From Mariannaea sp. PMI_226 (Eukaryota; Ascomycota; Sordariomycetes; Hypocreales; Nectriaceae): DNA of 64,000 nt. The notes under the pieces were generated by a model that was not told where the DNA came from, made no database searches, and saw only the letters and a program-made list of their open reading frames with translations. Shown here in pieces: positions 32,754 through 45,069 of this stretch. Location of the stretch: NCBI GenBank assembly GCA_024336345.1, contig JANFOG010000002.1:1302001-1366000 (forward strand), in the 5' to 3' direction. Numbering within the stretch: position 1 is the first letter of the stretch; every line of letters begins with the position of its first letter. The position numbers and the translations under genes were made by a program.

Positions 32754-35700
32754 TTACTCATCTCTGGCGTGCCTCTGCATCTTCCGCATAGCCTCCCTGT
32801 GGGCTTCCAGAAGGTCACCACTCCTCATTCTCTCATCAAAGGCACGATCGGCCCATTCCCTCTGGATTTGTTCTTTCTCTCGCCGCTGAGCCTCGGCTTC
32901 CTTCTGGCCCATGAGAATGTTGCGGCCCATCTCAATGTTGCGTTGCACATCTGCCTCCCTGCCACCAAGCAGCGACATGGGGGTAAAAGGTGTTTCACGT
33001 CCAGTATTGTTTATCACAGGAGTACCTGCCCGGAGGTCCTGGGCGACCTGCTGTCTGAAACTGGCGAGAGCAGCTTGGCGTGCAGCAGGTGTTGGGAGGG
33101 CGGAAACACGCTGAGGCTGGTGTGAGTCAAAAGTCAAATCAGTACTGCTCATCTCATGTCCACCACTTAGACGGGCGAGCGATGGGGTAGATGCTGATGG
33201 ATTCAAGCTGTTCTGGCGAATGAGTTGCTTGCGTTGACTTAGGGGGATGTCGTCTGCATCTGCTCCAACAGCTGCAGCATACATAGGGTAGTTATTCAAA
33301 GAGCCAGCATCGCTCGAGGTCCGATTGAGGTTGAGATCGGACGGACTGGCGAGCAGATTGCCTTGAGACTTGTTTCGCAGGAACATTTCACGCTGGCCAA
33401 TCAGCGTCTGAGGGCTTGAGTAAGAGATGACACCAGGTGTTGAAGAACGTTGAATCTCGGCAAACTGAGGAGGAGTTGCCAACTCATCCGGGGAGTCACT
33501 CTCTTCAGGAATGGGGTTAGCTTGGGTGACACCGGCATGTTCTTCAGCAATTGGCTCAATGGGCCCTCCTCCTGAGGTCCTACGCATCATGTTTGTCGAC
33601 GATGACCGAGGCATGGCAGCATTGGTGGGGGTTGTGATGGGGCTACGACTCTGGCCATCACCATTCAGAATTGCCAAGGTAGCAGGCACAGCTTGCTTCG
33701 AGCTGCGACGCGAAGTAGTATATGACATCATCGAGGTTCGAGAGTCTGATCGATTGACAGGTGCTGGTGGTGGTGTCCCCTCGTCTGCAGTCTTTTTCAG
33801 CTCTTCGACGAGCACGGGTGCAGCACTCTCCCGGTTTTTAGGCACGACGATGCGAAGCTCGTCCGGCTCGGGGGTCTCGGCTTGGCTAAGATGTTTCGCC
33901 CACTCATTCGTACGATACGACATGGCAACTCTGGACATTGATTTCGGCAGACGATCCTTGGTCAAGCTAAGGCGAGAAGAAGTGGCGGCTGAGTTGACAG
34001 ATCTCGGCTTGTCTTGACTTTCAGGCGCGTGGTCCTCAGAGGGATCTGCTCGGCTGTGGGCGGTAGGACTTTTAGGGTCACCTTCTTGCAATTTAGCCCG
34101 CTCACTGATGGCAGGACTTGGCATGCCTCGATCTGACAGCTTAGCGGTGATTTCAATGGGCTTTAGGCCAGGCTCAGAACCAGAGACGGAGTGTCGGTCG
34201 CCTTGGCTGATGCTCTCATCATCAATAGTCGCAGCCATAGAACCATCGTCATCGTCACGAGGCCTAGATCTTGGAATAACCAGCTCCTCAGTGCTTTCGC
34301 TATCTTCTTTGACTGCATCACTGAGAACACGGCTTGGTCGGTGTGAGAGGCTTCTGAGCATTTCTGCGGAGCCCTGAGACAAGCGTGAAAGACGCTTGGC
34401 AAAGGATGTCCGCAGGCCGGGCGTGGCAGGTGTACCATCTTCGTCGTCTGCGAACGTCGCTACCGATGATCGTTCACCGTCAGAACAGGCTTCATCGTTA
34501 TCATCAACGGGAGGGACAACGAAGGGCAGTGGGATGACTTCTGGAGCTGGGGACTGAGAGATTCGAGGTTTGGACAGGCGTCGCTCATCATCGCCGCCAA
34601 CAAATGTGGAAGTCTGGTCGTCTGATGCAGCTACTGTCGCCTTATCGTTCATATCCCGAGGAAGTGGGGACGGGGGAGCATCGTCCTCGGCCACTCGCAC
34701 CATCACCACGCCTTCCTTGTCATGCTCTGATGTCATCAAATTTGCAGCAGCGGGCTGAGGAGGCTCAACCTCTGTCAAGTCTGACATTTCAATGACCTCC
34801 TCTGATGTAGATTGACGTTGCGATGAATCGGTGTTGCTATTCCTCATCTTCTTCTCGCTCACATCACCACTGTCGGACGGGTGGGATTCGACAATACTTT
34901 CGCCTTCTCCGTTACCGTATGCTCGTTCCCACTGGCGACGCTCCCGAGCATTCATCTCCTCAATATTCCGGCCGACGTTCTCCTCCTCCAATGCGAGATT
35001 CCGCTGATCTTCAGCAAGTTCCTGGGCACGTTTCTCTCGCTGATCACGCACAATTTTCCAAAGCTTGATTTGAGAGATAACACCAATCAAGAAGATAATA
35101 ATAGTGGCAGCCGTCTCTACCCGGATACCCTTAGTGACTGGGTAAGCTTCAGCGCCCAGTGGGAATAGGTCATTGTTGAGCTGCCATATCCAAGCCCAGA
35201 ATTCCTTGAGGCCGGCTCGACTGAAGCAATCAATGCCCAAGACGGTAACTGTAGCGCCTGAGAAGGCGATCATGAGGATGAGTGCCCAATCACGAGTATA
35301 ACGGCTAAAGTAAAACACGAAACCTGCGAGTGTGAAACACGAAATAAAGATCGCTCTCGACACGACGGAATCAAGCAAGCCATCCGATTTGAGACACAAG
35401 AGCCACATGCTGACGCAGAAGCCACCTAGGGCACATCCCAGGACTTCAAGGAGCTCTCTGAAGAACAATGAGGCAGCACCAAGACCACAGCCAGACATGA
35501 CCGCAGCGACAACATAGCCGCCCTGAACAGCGTTACTGACGGGAACGCTCATGACGTACACAATCAGTACGGAGACGCCTAGGGATCCGACGAAAGCGGT
35601 GGAGAAGAAGGTATGGATCCATTGGTTCTTGATCCCGATGAGAGTATGGGCAACGCCGGTCCCCAGCATGATGACGCCAGCAACGCCCCATCCTGGTGTA

Positions 35701-36108
35701 AGTTTCGGCTCGATGGGAAGCTGTCCATTGGGAATTGTGACTACAGCACGAAAATGTTAGCAGGACAGACTACAGGCGGGTCAGAGTGTCAATCGCACCA
35801 TTGACAAAGGTGGAATTATCTAGATCTCCGTCGCTTGAAATCACTGTAGAGCTGGATGTCGGCTCAGCGGTCTTGGTACCCTTCGCCTTCGTCGTGGTTG
35901 TGGAAGCCGAGTTGTCAGACTCTGCAGTATTCGTGGACTTGTCGGACTCTTGAGTCTTTGTAGGGCCGTTCCCTTTTGTGCTTGAGTCGATGGCGGTCTG
36001 AGAAGCATTTTCATCTCGAATGGCTATCCGAAAGCTGGCGGCAGTAGCAATCTGGATGGCCAGACACAGGCAGAGCAAGGCCCATAGTCGATTCCATCGT
36101 GGGAGCAT
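32754..36108 (-). CDS. DUF4203-like multi-span membrane protein with long cytosolic tail
   Basis: Two exons, 36108-35799 and 35740-32754, separated by a 58-bp intron with a GTGCGA donor, give 1098 residues. Residues 1-23 look like a signal peptide (LWALLCLCLAIQIATA). A Ser/Thr/Lys-rich luminal or extracellular segment runs to about 103. Six or seven hydrophobic helices rich in Gly follow between about 115 and 330 (GWGVAGVIMLGTGVAH, GGYVVAAVMSGCGLGAASLFF, WALILMIAFSGATVTVLG, TIIIFLIGVISQIKLW). This layout matches the TM7S3/TM198-like DUF4203 family. Next comes a charged coiled coil (about 330-375), and then more than 650 disordered Ser/Pro-rich residues ending in a basic helical segment. The family has no established biochemical role in fungi as far as I know, and I do not assign one. 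Confidence 0.82.
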
Positions 36109-36574
36109 TGTTCGTTTGTTTATGTTTTGAAAGAATTGAAAGCAACCCGCTGAATTCGACGTATATGTGATAAACTTAGATTATAAAGCTCCTCGCGACA
36201 GAAAGCGCGGGTCCAGGGAGCATCGTCAAGTTGAATGGCCACGAACAGATGCAAGAGATGAGAAGGAAAGAATAGGCGAGAGGAAGTATGATAGCAGGAC
36301 TGTCTGGCGGAGACTGGAAGAAGCAAGACCAAATTACTTTGTCTTCCAAGGCCACAAATGGCGGCAGGCTGTGAGACAATATGATCAACCAGATCAATTG
36401 TGGGGTGGAAGAATGAGACCAGAGGGACCGGGGGGGTTAGGATATTGTTGCAGCCTCGTCTTTTTCAAGAGAGAGACGACGATCAGCAGCAGGATAGGTG
36501 ATACGTGCGTGAGTGAGACAAAGCCAAGTAGGGGCCGACGAAGTCGAGGAACGAAGGCGGGGACGGGAGGGCGA

Positions 36575-36602
36575 AGACGACGACGACAACGACGACGACG
36601 AA
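36575..36602 (+). repeat. GAC trinucleotide repeat, interrupted
   Basis: A run of GAC/GACGAC units with one AAC interruption in a purine-rich context about 470 bp upstream of the DUF4203-like gene. Confidence 0.7.
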
Positions 36603-37104
36603 GCTACAAGAAAGAGAGAAACAAACTTGAGGAAGGAAAAAAAAAGAAAAAGAAAAAGACTGGGAAGGGGCTTCAACTGTGGTGGTATCGTGTGCCAAAC
36701 GTGCAACCCATGGTTAATTTAGCTTTTCACAGAGATCTGGTTGCTGGCTGGCTTTGGGGATGATAGGACATGTCCCAAGGAACCCACCCACGAGGTCGAG
36801 GTCGATGGAGAGGCGGAGCCAACGGGGAGCACCCTGGCATCCGCGGATGAGTGGCGACGACAACTGGCGTGCACTCTGAGGCGTGCTTGCTGCTGGTAAT
36901 CTCCTCCCCCCCGTCCATCGCTGGTTTGACAGCACAGTGGTGCACTTTGTTCGCTCGTGGAGATGGGATAGAGAGGACGACTTAGACGCGGGCCGGCCGG
37001 AGCCCAACAGGGACGTTGACCCCTGGTACCCTGCCAGCGCCGGCAGGTATCCACACAGCTCCACCTTCCATGGGAAAAGCTGGAATCCACCTACCTTGGC
37101 TCTC

Positions 37105-37200
37105 GCCTTGCCTAGGTAGCAGGTAGCTGCTTGCCTTACCTTACCTTCGGAGAGGTACCTGAGGGAGGTACCTGAGCTAGGTGGTTCAGGTACGTACCGA
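37105..37200. repeat. Cluster of AGGTACCT / TTACCT-type short motifs
   Basis: Within about 95 bp there are CCTAGGTAG, TTACCTTACCTT, two copies of GAGGTACCTGAG and GGTACGTACC. The two GGTACCTGAG copies are separated by 13 bp. Related motifs recur in other intergenic regions of the window. Confidence 0.6.
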
Positions 37201-40200
37201 CTTTTCCGCTTTGAGCTGCCTCTCAGAACCTTGAGCAACTTTCAGTGGGTTGTGATGGGGGATCGGAAGAGAAAGCAGGAGACACCCACAAAACACACTT
37301 ACACGCCACACACCCTCTTCCTCATCGGTCCATATATGGCCCAGCCAATGGCAGTCCTCGTGTACCTGTCAAGCGGTACTTCCTTTGCTATACATGTACC
37401 TTCTCTCCTTTCCTCTGCTTCTGCCGACTCGTAACTAGCCAATCGCGGACATAACCATGGGCAAGATGCCGCAATTGGACCATCTCGATGGAAGGAGGAG
37501 AGCTGAAAAAAGGATGACGGCCGCCAGGCTGATTGTGTGCCATGCCGCCTGCAAAAGGTTGCTCGTTTATTTTTTTCTGGAGGGGGCTTGTACCTTTGTC
37601 CCCTCTTCTCCCAGTCTCTCTCTGTCTCCCTCTCTCTCTTCATACCCAACCCCGTGGCTCAGCTAGCCAGCCGAGAAACACTTGAGACGGGAGCTATTGC
37701 AAAATGGCTGTCCTATTCATATCCACTCGGACGCTTCTAATTTTGCTCCGGCTCAGGGCCATCCAACAGGGGGGCTTGTTGGCTGAGCGGCTGATGGGGG
37801 ATGGAAATTTTAAGCAAGGGTTTGGCACCGAAAACGGCACACATCTGACCAGAACCTCAGACAACGATCACACAAAAAGTTATACTGTGGGAAGAGAGGC
37901 TGAGAAGACGAAGATGCATAAGTGTAAATGAGTGCACACGTACACCCTCGTGCACACCCTTGTGAAATCTCTTTATTCAAAACCGAATGTGCATCCCCAC
38001 GATGTATGTATGTGATGATGCTCGACTCTGCAAAGCGTTAATGGTGAACAGAAAGGGCTTGTTGACCGTGATGATCCCCTGTACATAAGTATGTCATGTT
38101 GACAGCATCAGTTGTAACTGGCAAAGGACGCGCGACCTGAGTTGAGTTTGCTGGCAGGGTTACTTTGCCAGTGGAGATGAACAACCCGCTCTGATGATCC
38201 CAGCACAGAGGCGGCCCTGGCCAGGTCCTGCGAGCCACTTCCAGCTGGCCAAAAGCCTCGACGATATGGCTCTATGGCATACCGGCTGTACGGCCAATGC
38301 ACGGCGCCTGCAAGGCGACTGCGGGATTCGATGTGCCCAGCCGATATGATTGACACACGTAGCCAACTAGGTCAACTCTGACCGGCAGTGTCAGTGTGAT
38401 AGTGGGTACATTATTGCTGGAAAAGACAACCTTGAAATATCTTACATGCAAACGGCCACCAGGAGTCTTGTCCGCAGCGCCACGGGCCTCAACGATAGGT
38501 CAATTGGTCTAGTGGGAGGAGCCAGATAGCACACCGGTTGTCCTTCCGCTCTGTGTTTTTCATCCTCGACCGCTTTTCGCTGTTCAATCCTGGGGCATAG
38601 TACAGAGTACATCAATCATTGTTGTGCATATGCGGTGTGCCCAGTGTGTGACTGGTCCCAGTGCGTGCTTCGGAGTACAAAGATACTTTTACATCCCTAC
38701 ACTTTTACAACGAAAACGGGCACCAATATGGCGTTTCTCACGCTGTACATCTTTCTGTCAAACTAAAAATTTATTTTTTGATCCCGTTCGAAGAAGTTTG
38801 TCCGGTATCCAACCAAAAAAAATTCCCATCATACAACAAGCATCCATCTCATCTGATCTGCTTCTTGCGTCTTCGCTGCAAACAGGACTCGGATGCTCTA
38901 TTCGAAGTTAGCGCCCCTCCCTCTTCTTCTTCTTTTCTACCGTAACAAATTCTGGACGTCCTTAGTTTCCTGGTGGCCCTAGAAACGAAATCAGACCCCT
39001 CCCGCCCCTCTATGAATGTCTCAACCTTAGATATGTTGACATTATTCATCACTAATTCTACCGCAATTGGGAGTATAATATCTAATTTTACTAAATTTTT
39101 CCACAACCTCGGCGGTTGCGCTCATGACATTAACCACTGGGTTTTCCAAGACCATTGGCAGACCCGAGCGCTGCACATTTCAAGCCTTCTGGGCCGAATA
39201 TGGAGGCTAATACAACGAGACGCCAGTGAGTGACCTGACTGATGAATGAGCCGTTCCCGCCCCCTGTCTAGGTTGAACCACAAGTCACAGGTCACGATTC
39301 ACGCAGGGCCCCAGCTGGGCAAGGGATCAGAAAAGAGGGACATGAATGAAGTGATGTGGTTGATGCGCACAGCCCCAAGCCCATCAGCAGTAATAACCAT
39401 GATCCATGCATACTCTGTACTTTGGGCCTGACAACTCCACACGTCCGACATGGACGGGCGTGCCTGCGCTGGCTACTGGCCTTTTTTCCCTCCCCGCCTC
39501 TAATACACAGTAAGTAGGTGGTTGTATTTTCTTCTACATACTTAGTAATTCAGTTCTTTCTGGGGTCTAATTATTTCCCTGGGTCCCGTTGGATGTGGCC
39601 AAGACCTGGGCTGATCCAGCCTGGCCAAGGCCAACGTAGCAAAACCAAGCCAGCGAGTTGCCTCATCCCGCCCAGCTAGAGAGCTGAATATGGAGGCTTG
39701 CTGTAATTGAGCTGGACCCCAACTAAGCTCTTCGTAGGGATAGCCGTTGTCTCACTTGAGTCTTGTTTCCCCTCTTCGTGCCTTGACCACACCACCGTTC
39801 CCTGAATCAAAGACAGCCTTTTGCTTCTTCCTTAGTGCATTCTACCGTCTCGATAGATTGATACATTTTCCCTGTTGATCTACAATTTGCCCTCCTCACT
39901 TGGAGGTAAGCCCGAGACCATTGTTCTGAGTACATCTATAATTCCAAGCCACATACATATATCACCACAAGTACTATTTCGTGCAGACACACGTATCCCG
40001 TACAAAGTGCAGATGAACCTTTCCCCCCCTCCCCCCCACGGTATACCTGCTCTTACCGACCTGGCACCATCGCGCATCCAGACCACACAGTTGGGTGGTA
40101 CGTGACGATGCACTGCGTCATCTAGTCATAGCTTCAAGCCATCCAAATACGGCTTTGTGAGCGATAGCCGCTACCAGCAGCCTGGTGCTTGAGCCCCCCA

Positions 40201-40502
40201 TCCTTTTCTGCTTAGTTCTTTTCTTTCTTTTTTTTTTGTCGCGGGATGGTTGTCTTCCGCTCCATGTCCAGGGCCTCGGACCTTTGGGGTGCCTTTTTTT
40301 TTTTTACCAAGGCCACTCACCGTTTTCTCCTCTCTCCCGCTGCTCTGACCATTTCCATGCCATATGATATTCGGAGTAGAATTTTTCCTTATTACCGCCT
40401 CCGGAGATCAGCGATCGTCTCACCGTGAATGCCCACTTAGACAGCTGGTGTCGTGCCATGAGTTCCAATGAATAGCCATATCCATACAACCAAGGCAGAA
40501 GA

Positions 40503-40521
40503 GTGTGTGTGTGTGTGTGTG
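40503..40521 (+). repeat. GT dinucleotide microsatellite
   Basis: Nine and a half uninterrupted GT units followed by CGTG. Confidence 0.85.
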
Positions 40522-40950
40522 CGTGACCTACCCCTCTAGACCGTGCATCGCCTAAGATGAGGAACGGGATAAGATTTACCAATGAGATGAAGCTAAAAGA
40601 AGAAAAAAAATTCTTTACTTTTTCTTCTTTGCTTTTTTTATCTCTTTTCATCTAAGACTAGTTTATGCCTTAGATGCATCAACCAGGAACCACGACTACC
40701 TGTCTTGGGGGTTGTTTGCCGAGTCAACGCCCATACATTCCGCCAGCTCATTAAGTATACGCCCCACGAAAGTACCATTTTCGGACGTAGAGATTTGCAT
40801 GCAGTTGGTATGGCATGCCTCTTTTCCTCCTCTTTTTTCTTTTTCTTTTTCCTTTTTTTTTTCTTAAGTTCTCATTTGCTCCCTAATTACTTCTTCATTC
40901 TCTTCATCTTCTCCTGCGTCTCCCTTTCTTTTTGTTGAATAGTATGTGTG

Positions 40951-40967
40951 TATATATATATATATAT
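40951..40967 (+). repeat. TA dinucleotide microsatellite
   Basis: About eight TA units directly following a short GTGTG run. Confidence 0.85.
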
Positions 40968-41134
40968 TGTCTCACTGCAAATGCCTCTAAGTTTTCTCCA
41001 ATCTCTCTGCTGATCCAATGAACATGCTGCGAGGTAGTAAGTTGAAGCCTCTTAAGATATTCTCCATTTAGAACCCAGAAATTGGGTGCGGGTATTATTA
41101 TGGATATAACTGCGACCTACTTATCGACAGTGGC

Positions 41135-41186
41135 GCACACACACGCGCACACACACAAAACCACACACAACCACACACACGCGCGA
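41135..41186 (+). repeat. Imperfect CA/CG-rich microsatellite
   Basis: About 52 bp of CA repeats broken by CGCG and AAAAC segments. Alternating purine-pyrimidine runs of this kind can adopt Z-DNA. Confidence 0.8.
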
Positions 41187-42332
41187 GTTTAAGTCTTTCC
41201 TGGACCTGACGCTACTGGCATCGCCAACGCAGCCTCACCAACGCGGCTGAGATTAAAGGATCCACACATCCATGTGCTTGTTGTGCCAGCATAGTCTCTC
41301 TTATGCAGGGCCGACTAGGCACTTTGTGCTTCATAATTACCACATAATACATAAGATCGTACTATACAGGACAGCACCCCATGCTTGTTCTCGCTCCCTC
41401 AATGATTTTCAATATCATGACATGGCATCACTAGACTAAGCCCAACCCACCCACTATTGGGACCCATTTCCAAGGCGCCCCGTTTTCCAATGATTCTCTC
41501 GCCTATCTCCCCACGGGAGGATCATCACCTTGATACCTTACTCCGTAGTTCCACCCCCAAAAAAAGACTCACAGCCCTTCCCCCTCCCCCAAATTAATTT
41601 GATTTGATATATTGATACTATTTGATTGATTGTCGAACACTCCAACCCCATACGTAGTATTATGTGCAAAATCTCTAGTGACATCTCTTCCTAATATTCA
41701 TATCAGTAAGATCTCATCAGCGCCTTAAATTAGGTTCATACTCTTGGCGTCCTTTATTCAAGAATCAACTAAGAGAACACATCCCAACCGCTCCCCCACA
41801 TTCCGTTTCGCTCGCAAACTGCTCTTTCATGATGCAACTGCTACGGGATGCACCAGAAGCCAGTCAGCCCTGACCAACTCCCTGCCCTGCTTCGCCCCAA
41901 CGCATGAACCTGGAGGGACAAAAAGGATCATAAAACATCGTACTTCGTCCATATGACACTCCTTCTTCCCCTAGCTTGTTTTATCCAGCTTCCTGCATGT
42001 TCCGACGCCCAGACGAGCAGGGGCCTTACTAGCGTTGAGTACGATGTGCTGGAGGGAGGTGAGCCTACGATGCAAGCCGCATGCGAAATGGACTGCTGAA
42101 ATGCAAGACGTGCGAATAGCAGTGGGATCGGCCACGCGCATACACGGTCCAATGCGTCCATTTGAGGCCGCCCGATCTCTTTGAGGTGGGAACGTTTCAG
42201 GAAAACCATCCGAGATCACATCAAACTTCTTTGCAGAGTGGGAGGTGAGCTCTGCGCTTGTCATACATTCGTCATCACACAGAAAAATTCCCCTCACAAA
42301 AGCTTGGATGTTTATTCCTAGGCCCTTGTGAT

Positions 42333-42356
42333 AGCCATCCAGCCATCCAGCCATCC
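42333..42356 (+). repeat. CCATCCAG short tandem repeat
   Basis: Nearly three copies of an 8-bp unit, followed by degenerate copies (ATCCAGC, TCCAGCC) to about 42378. Confidence 0.7.
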
Positions 42357-43290
42357 TACTATCCAGCTCTCCAGCCTTCTGGGACCTACGGGACTTTCGG
42401 GCACGTTCGCAATCATGTTCGCCAGATCCCTTGTTTGAAGTGTTACCAATCTTCAAGATAGGAAAATAAGATCGCTCACACCACGTGTGTCAATATGACC
42501 TCACCCTTTGCACAGCACAAGGATTAGGTCCGAGCGAAATCCAAACCCATAACCTTCAACAGCTGTTGATCGGACCTATGTTGTATGCACCTGCTTCAGG
42601 ATATCATGGTAAGCCCACCACCAGAGCTGCACTTATTACATCGCTTCCATGCTTGGAGTGGCCTCGATGCAGCAAGTCTACCGCACCTCTTTTTCACCCC
42701 CACCTTGTCACATATTAGGTAGCTTGACATGAGTGTTGACGACAACCATGGCCAAGATGGTTAATCCGAAACGCCACAAGGACGAAAAAGAAAAGAAAAA
42801 CATAGAGGCTCAATGTTTGACTTTCCACCCGGCGGTCACGTAGTGCGGCTACGTCGCGCAGCTGGGTGAGTTGGCCATGGCGTGGGAAGATCAGACCCCA
42901 GATTTGGCCTGACTTTCTTGTGTGTGAGACGGTGACAAAGACTTACTTGCAAGACCGTCCCTTTCTCAACCCCGTCTCGCTCTGGCGTAACGATTACGGA
43001 TGGGCCTCCGTCTCGGCCGGTTGTTTTCACTCCGAGCTCCCCGTAGTGTCTTGTCAAACGCAAGGTCCAAGGAAAATACGAGACAATATTCAGCCACGCT
43101 GACGACAGAGGCACATCGACAACAACAACACAAGACGCGTTTTGACAAGCCGTTCAACCCGTCCCCGATGAGAGACTTGCCCTTTTTTTGCTTTGTCAAG
43201 ACGTTTTTTTTTGTTTTGGTTTGATTTGTTTTTGTTTTTGCCTTCACAGAATCAAGGTAGAAAGGCAGGCAACACTCCCTTCTATTGGCC

Positions 43291-43320
43291 CAACCACACC
43301 CAACCACACCCAACCACTCC
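43291..43320 (+). repeat. CAACCACACC decamer tandem repeat
   Basis: Two exact copies of the 10-bp unit plus a third with one change (CAACCACTCC), 150 bp from the 3' end of the next gene. Confidence 0.8.
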
Positions 43321-43471
43321 CATCTTGGTATCTAACTCCTGTGGGGGGCGTCTCTCCTAATCCGTATCAATAATGTTATAACAATACATCGACCAGTCAG
43401 ACATAACACAGACAAGTGTTTACCTACTCATGTAGTCTTCCGGCGAAACAGTAATGTACAGGGTGAACTGG

Positions 43472-45069
43472 TTACCTCTTTGATACTCGAGTCGGTACAC
43501 GATCTCCACCATATCTTGCTTGTGTCCCAGCCTTCCCAGCCTTCGCATTACCACGGGCGTTACGCGACATCTTTGACGGAGGACCGTTCTTCTTGTTTCT
43601 ACTGGCTAGTGCCAGAAGTGTGTTGAATGGTAGCAACAGGATCCGCATGAGAGTTTTGAACGGCAAAAGAACCATGGCGGTGAGAGATTCTATCGCCCAT
43701 ACGAACAAGTTGGTATGTGATGCACTGTTCTTCGCAGCGCTAGCCGCGAGCGCTATAGCATCATCGAGTCTCGCATTCATGCCAGCGAATCTTGACTCGG
43801 TCTGGAACTGAAGCAGAGTGGCCTTCTTCTCATACCGACGTACCGCCCTGTTGAGGGCATCGAGCTCGGGCTGAATGGTGTTCCGAACATCTCGGGCAAT
43901 AGCACTTTCTTGGCCTGTCTTACTGGATTCTTGTTTTCCGTCATACATGGGAGCGGTCTCTTCAGCCGTAGTGCGTGACTCAAGACGTTCCAGCCGCAAG
44001 AGGATAGTCTCTAATTGCTCTGCACTGTGTGCTGTCGAGAATCCAACAGAGTTCCCCTGTACCACTCGTTGCAAGTGCAGAGTTCGGGATTGCACCAGCT
44101 TGATCATGTGCGAGAAAACACGAAGTTCGGATACAAGCAGGAATATTGTGAGATTGTAATTGGAAACAAGGCCCTCAGACGGCCGGCTGAGCTGTGACCG
44201 TATTGCATGCAATAGATATGCTCCTACCAGGGGAAGGATGAAGCATGATATGAGAGCTAGGATCTCGTAGAGGTAGAGCTCCGCTAGTGCTGATTGCTGC
44301 TGTGTCGTAAGTTGGTTTCTCTCCGGTTTTAATTCAGTCTCAGCCTGAGTTGCATCCTCTTCTGGGACATTGTCAAGAGACGGACGTTGTGCTGGGGCTG
44401 AAGTGGGAGAGTCGATGTCGCTGTCATCCTCTATAGCTGTCTCTGTGCTTTGTTCGTGCTGTATGCGCACTTCTTGGGCAGAGTGATACCACTGCCTTTT
44501 TAGGGTTAGGGTTAGAAATTTATCATGATATGCTTAAACGCTAATAGGTGGATGGAAGATGAATGAACTGCTCAATATCCTTCGACTCACCATGGTTGTG
44601 TCACAGACCAGTGCAGAAACACACCAGCCAGACCGAGGAGCATGACGTCGGTGACTACGGCACTGCCATTCTTGAACAAGACGCCAGCGAGGGCGGGCAA
44701 GAGGGCAAAAGCCAATGATAGAGATGCTAATGACGATGACTCCCCAGCTGCTATCTGCTGGTCAGCCGCCCCATGGCGAATGGGTTGCGGGTTCAGTATG
44801 TCGCGGGCTTCGTTCAAGCTAATCTCGGAGAAGTTGGAACTTCGCCTGGGAGGCCCCTCGAAGGACGGTGATGAGGATGCCTCGGCAGCCGATGAGGGGC
44901 TCTGTATGCGAATGGACGGTCGCGACATGCGGCGGGTGTCATCGGCGGCTGACACCGTGAAAGAACGCCGCAGTGATGCTGACCCCGGTGGCGGGGCGGC
45001 ATTGACTCCGGTGCTTGCAGCGGGCCTGTGCCGGGGAGTTGCCGGAGCTAGGACTGGATTGTCGTCCAT
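43472..45069 (-). CDS. Membrane protein of unknown function
   Basis: Two exons, 45069-44591 and 44495-43472, give 500 residues. The donor is GTGAGT, and the join makes TQPW-QWYHSAQEV in a single frame. I do not recognise a named family. The N-terminal 105 residues are Ser/Pro-rich and disordered. Two hydrophobic helices follow at about 110-155 (LASLSLAFALLPALAG and VVTDVMLLGLAGVFLHW). A charged acidic segment leads to another hydrophobic stretch (YLYEILALISCFILPLVGAY) and a further hydrophobic segment (NLTIFLLVSELRVFSHMIKL). Then there is a long coiled-coil-like region. A final hydrophobic segment (AMVLLPFKTLMRILLLPFNT) precedes a strongly basic tail. The architecture suggests an organelle or ER membrane protein with a cytosolic coiled coil. 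The 95-bp intron contains a two-copy telomere-like repeat near its 3' end. Confidence 0.82.
44500..44515 (+). repeat. Interstitial TTAGGG repeat inside an intron
   Basis: TTAGGG twice plus TTAG on the plus strand. On the transcribed (minus) strand it reads CTAACCCTAACCCTAA, ending about five bases before the AAAAG acceptor. It can therefore supply the CTAAC branch site of the intron in the adjacent membrane-protein gene. Confidence 0.85.

Larger units (their letters stand above)
36109..43471. other. 7.4-kb gene-free interval
   Basis: The largest stretch without a gene. All open frames are short and of low-complexity composition, arginine-rich or serine-rich. I saw no splice-linked series resembling a protein family and no tRNA B-box in a tRNA-like context. 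It contains a GAC triplet run (36575-36602), a dense cluster of AGGTACCT-like motifs (37100-37200), three dinucleotide arrays (40503, 40951, 41135), a CCATCCAG repeat (42333) and a CAACCACACC repeat (43291). The part beside 36109 holds the DUF4203-like gene promoter. Long non-coding RNAs or poorly conserved small genes cannot be excluded. Confidence 0.55.

Noticed and set aside
36167..36763. 198-codon Arg/Lys-rich plus-strand frame upstream of the DUF4203-like gene
   Set aside because: Its composition follows the purine-rich microsatellite DNA and no domain is visible.
38495..38560. Possible tRNA (A-box-like GGTCTAGTGGG near 38506)
   Set aside because: No B-box GGTTCGANTCC follows and no acceptor stem can be paired.
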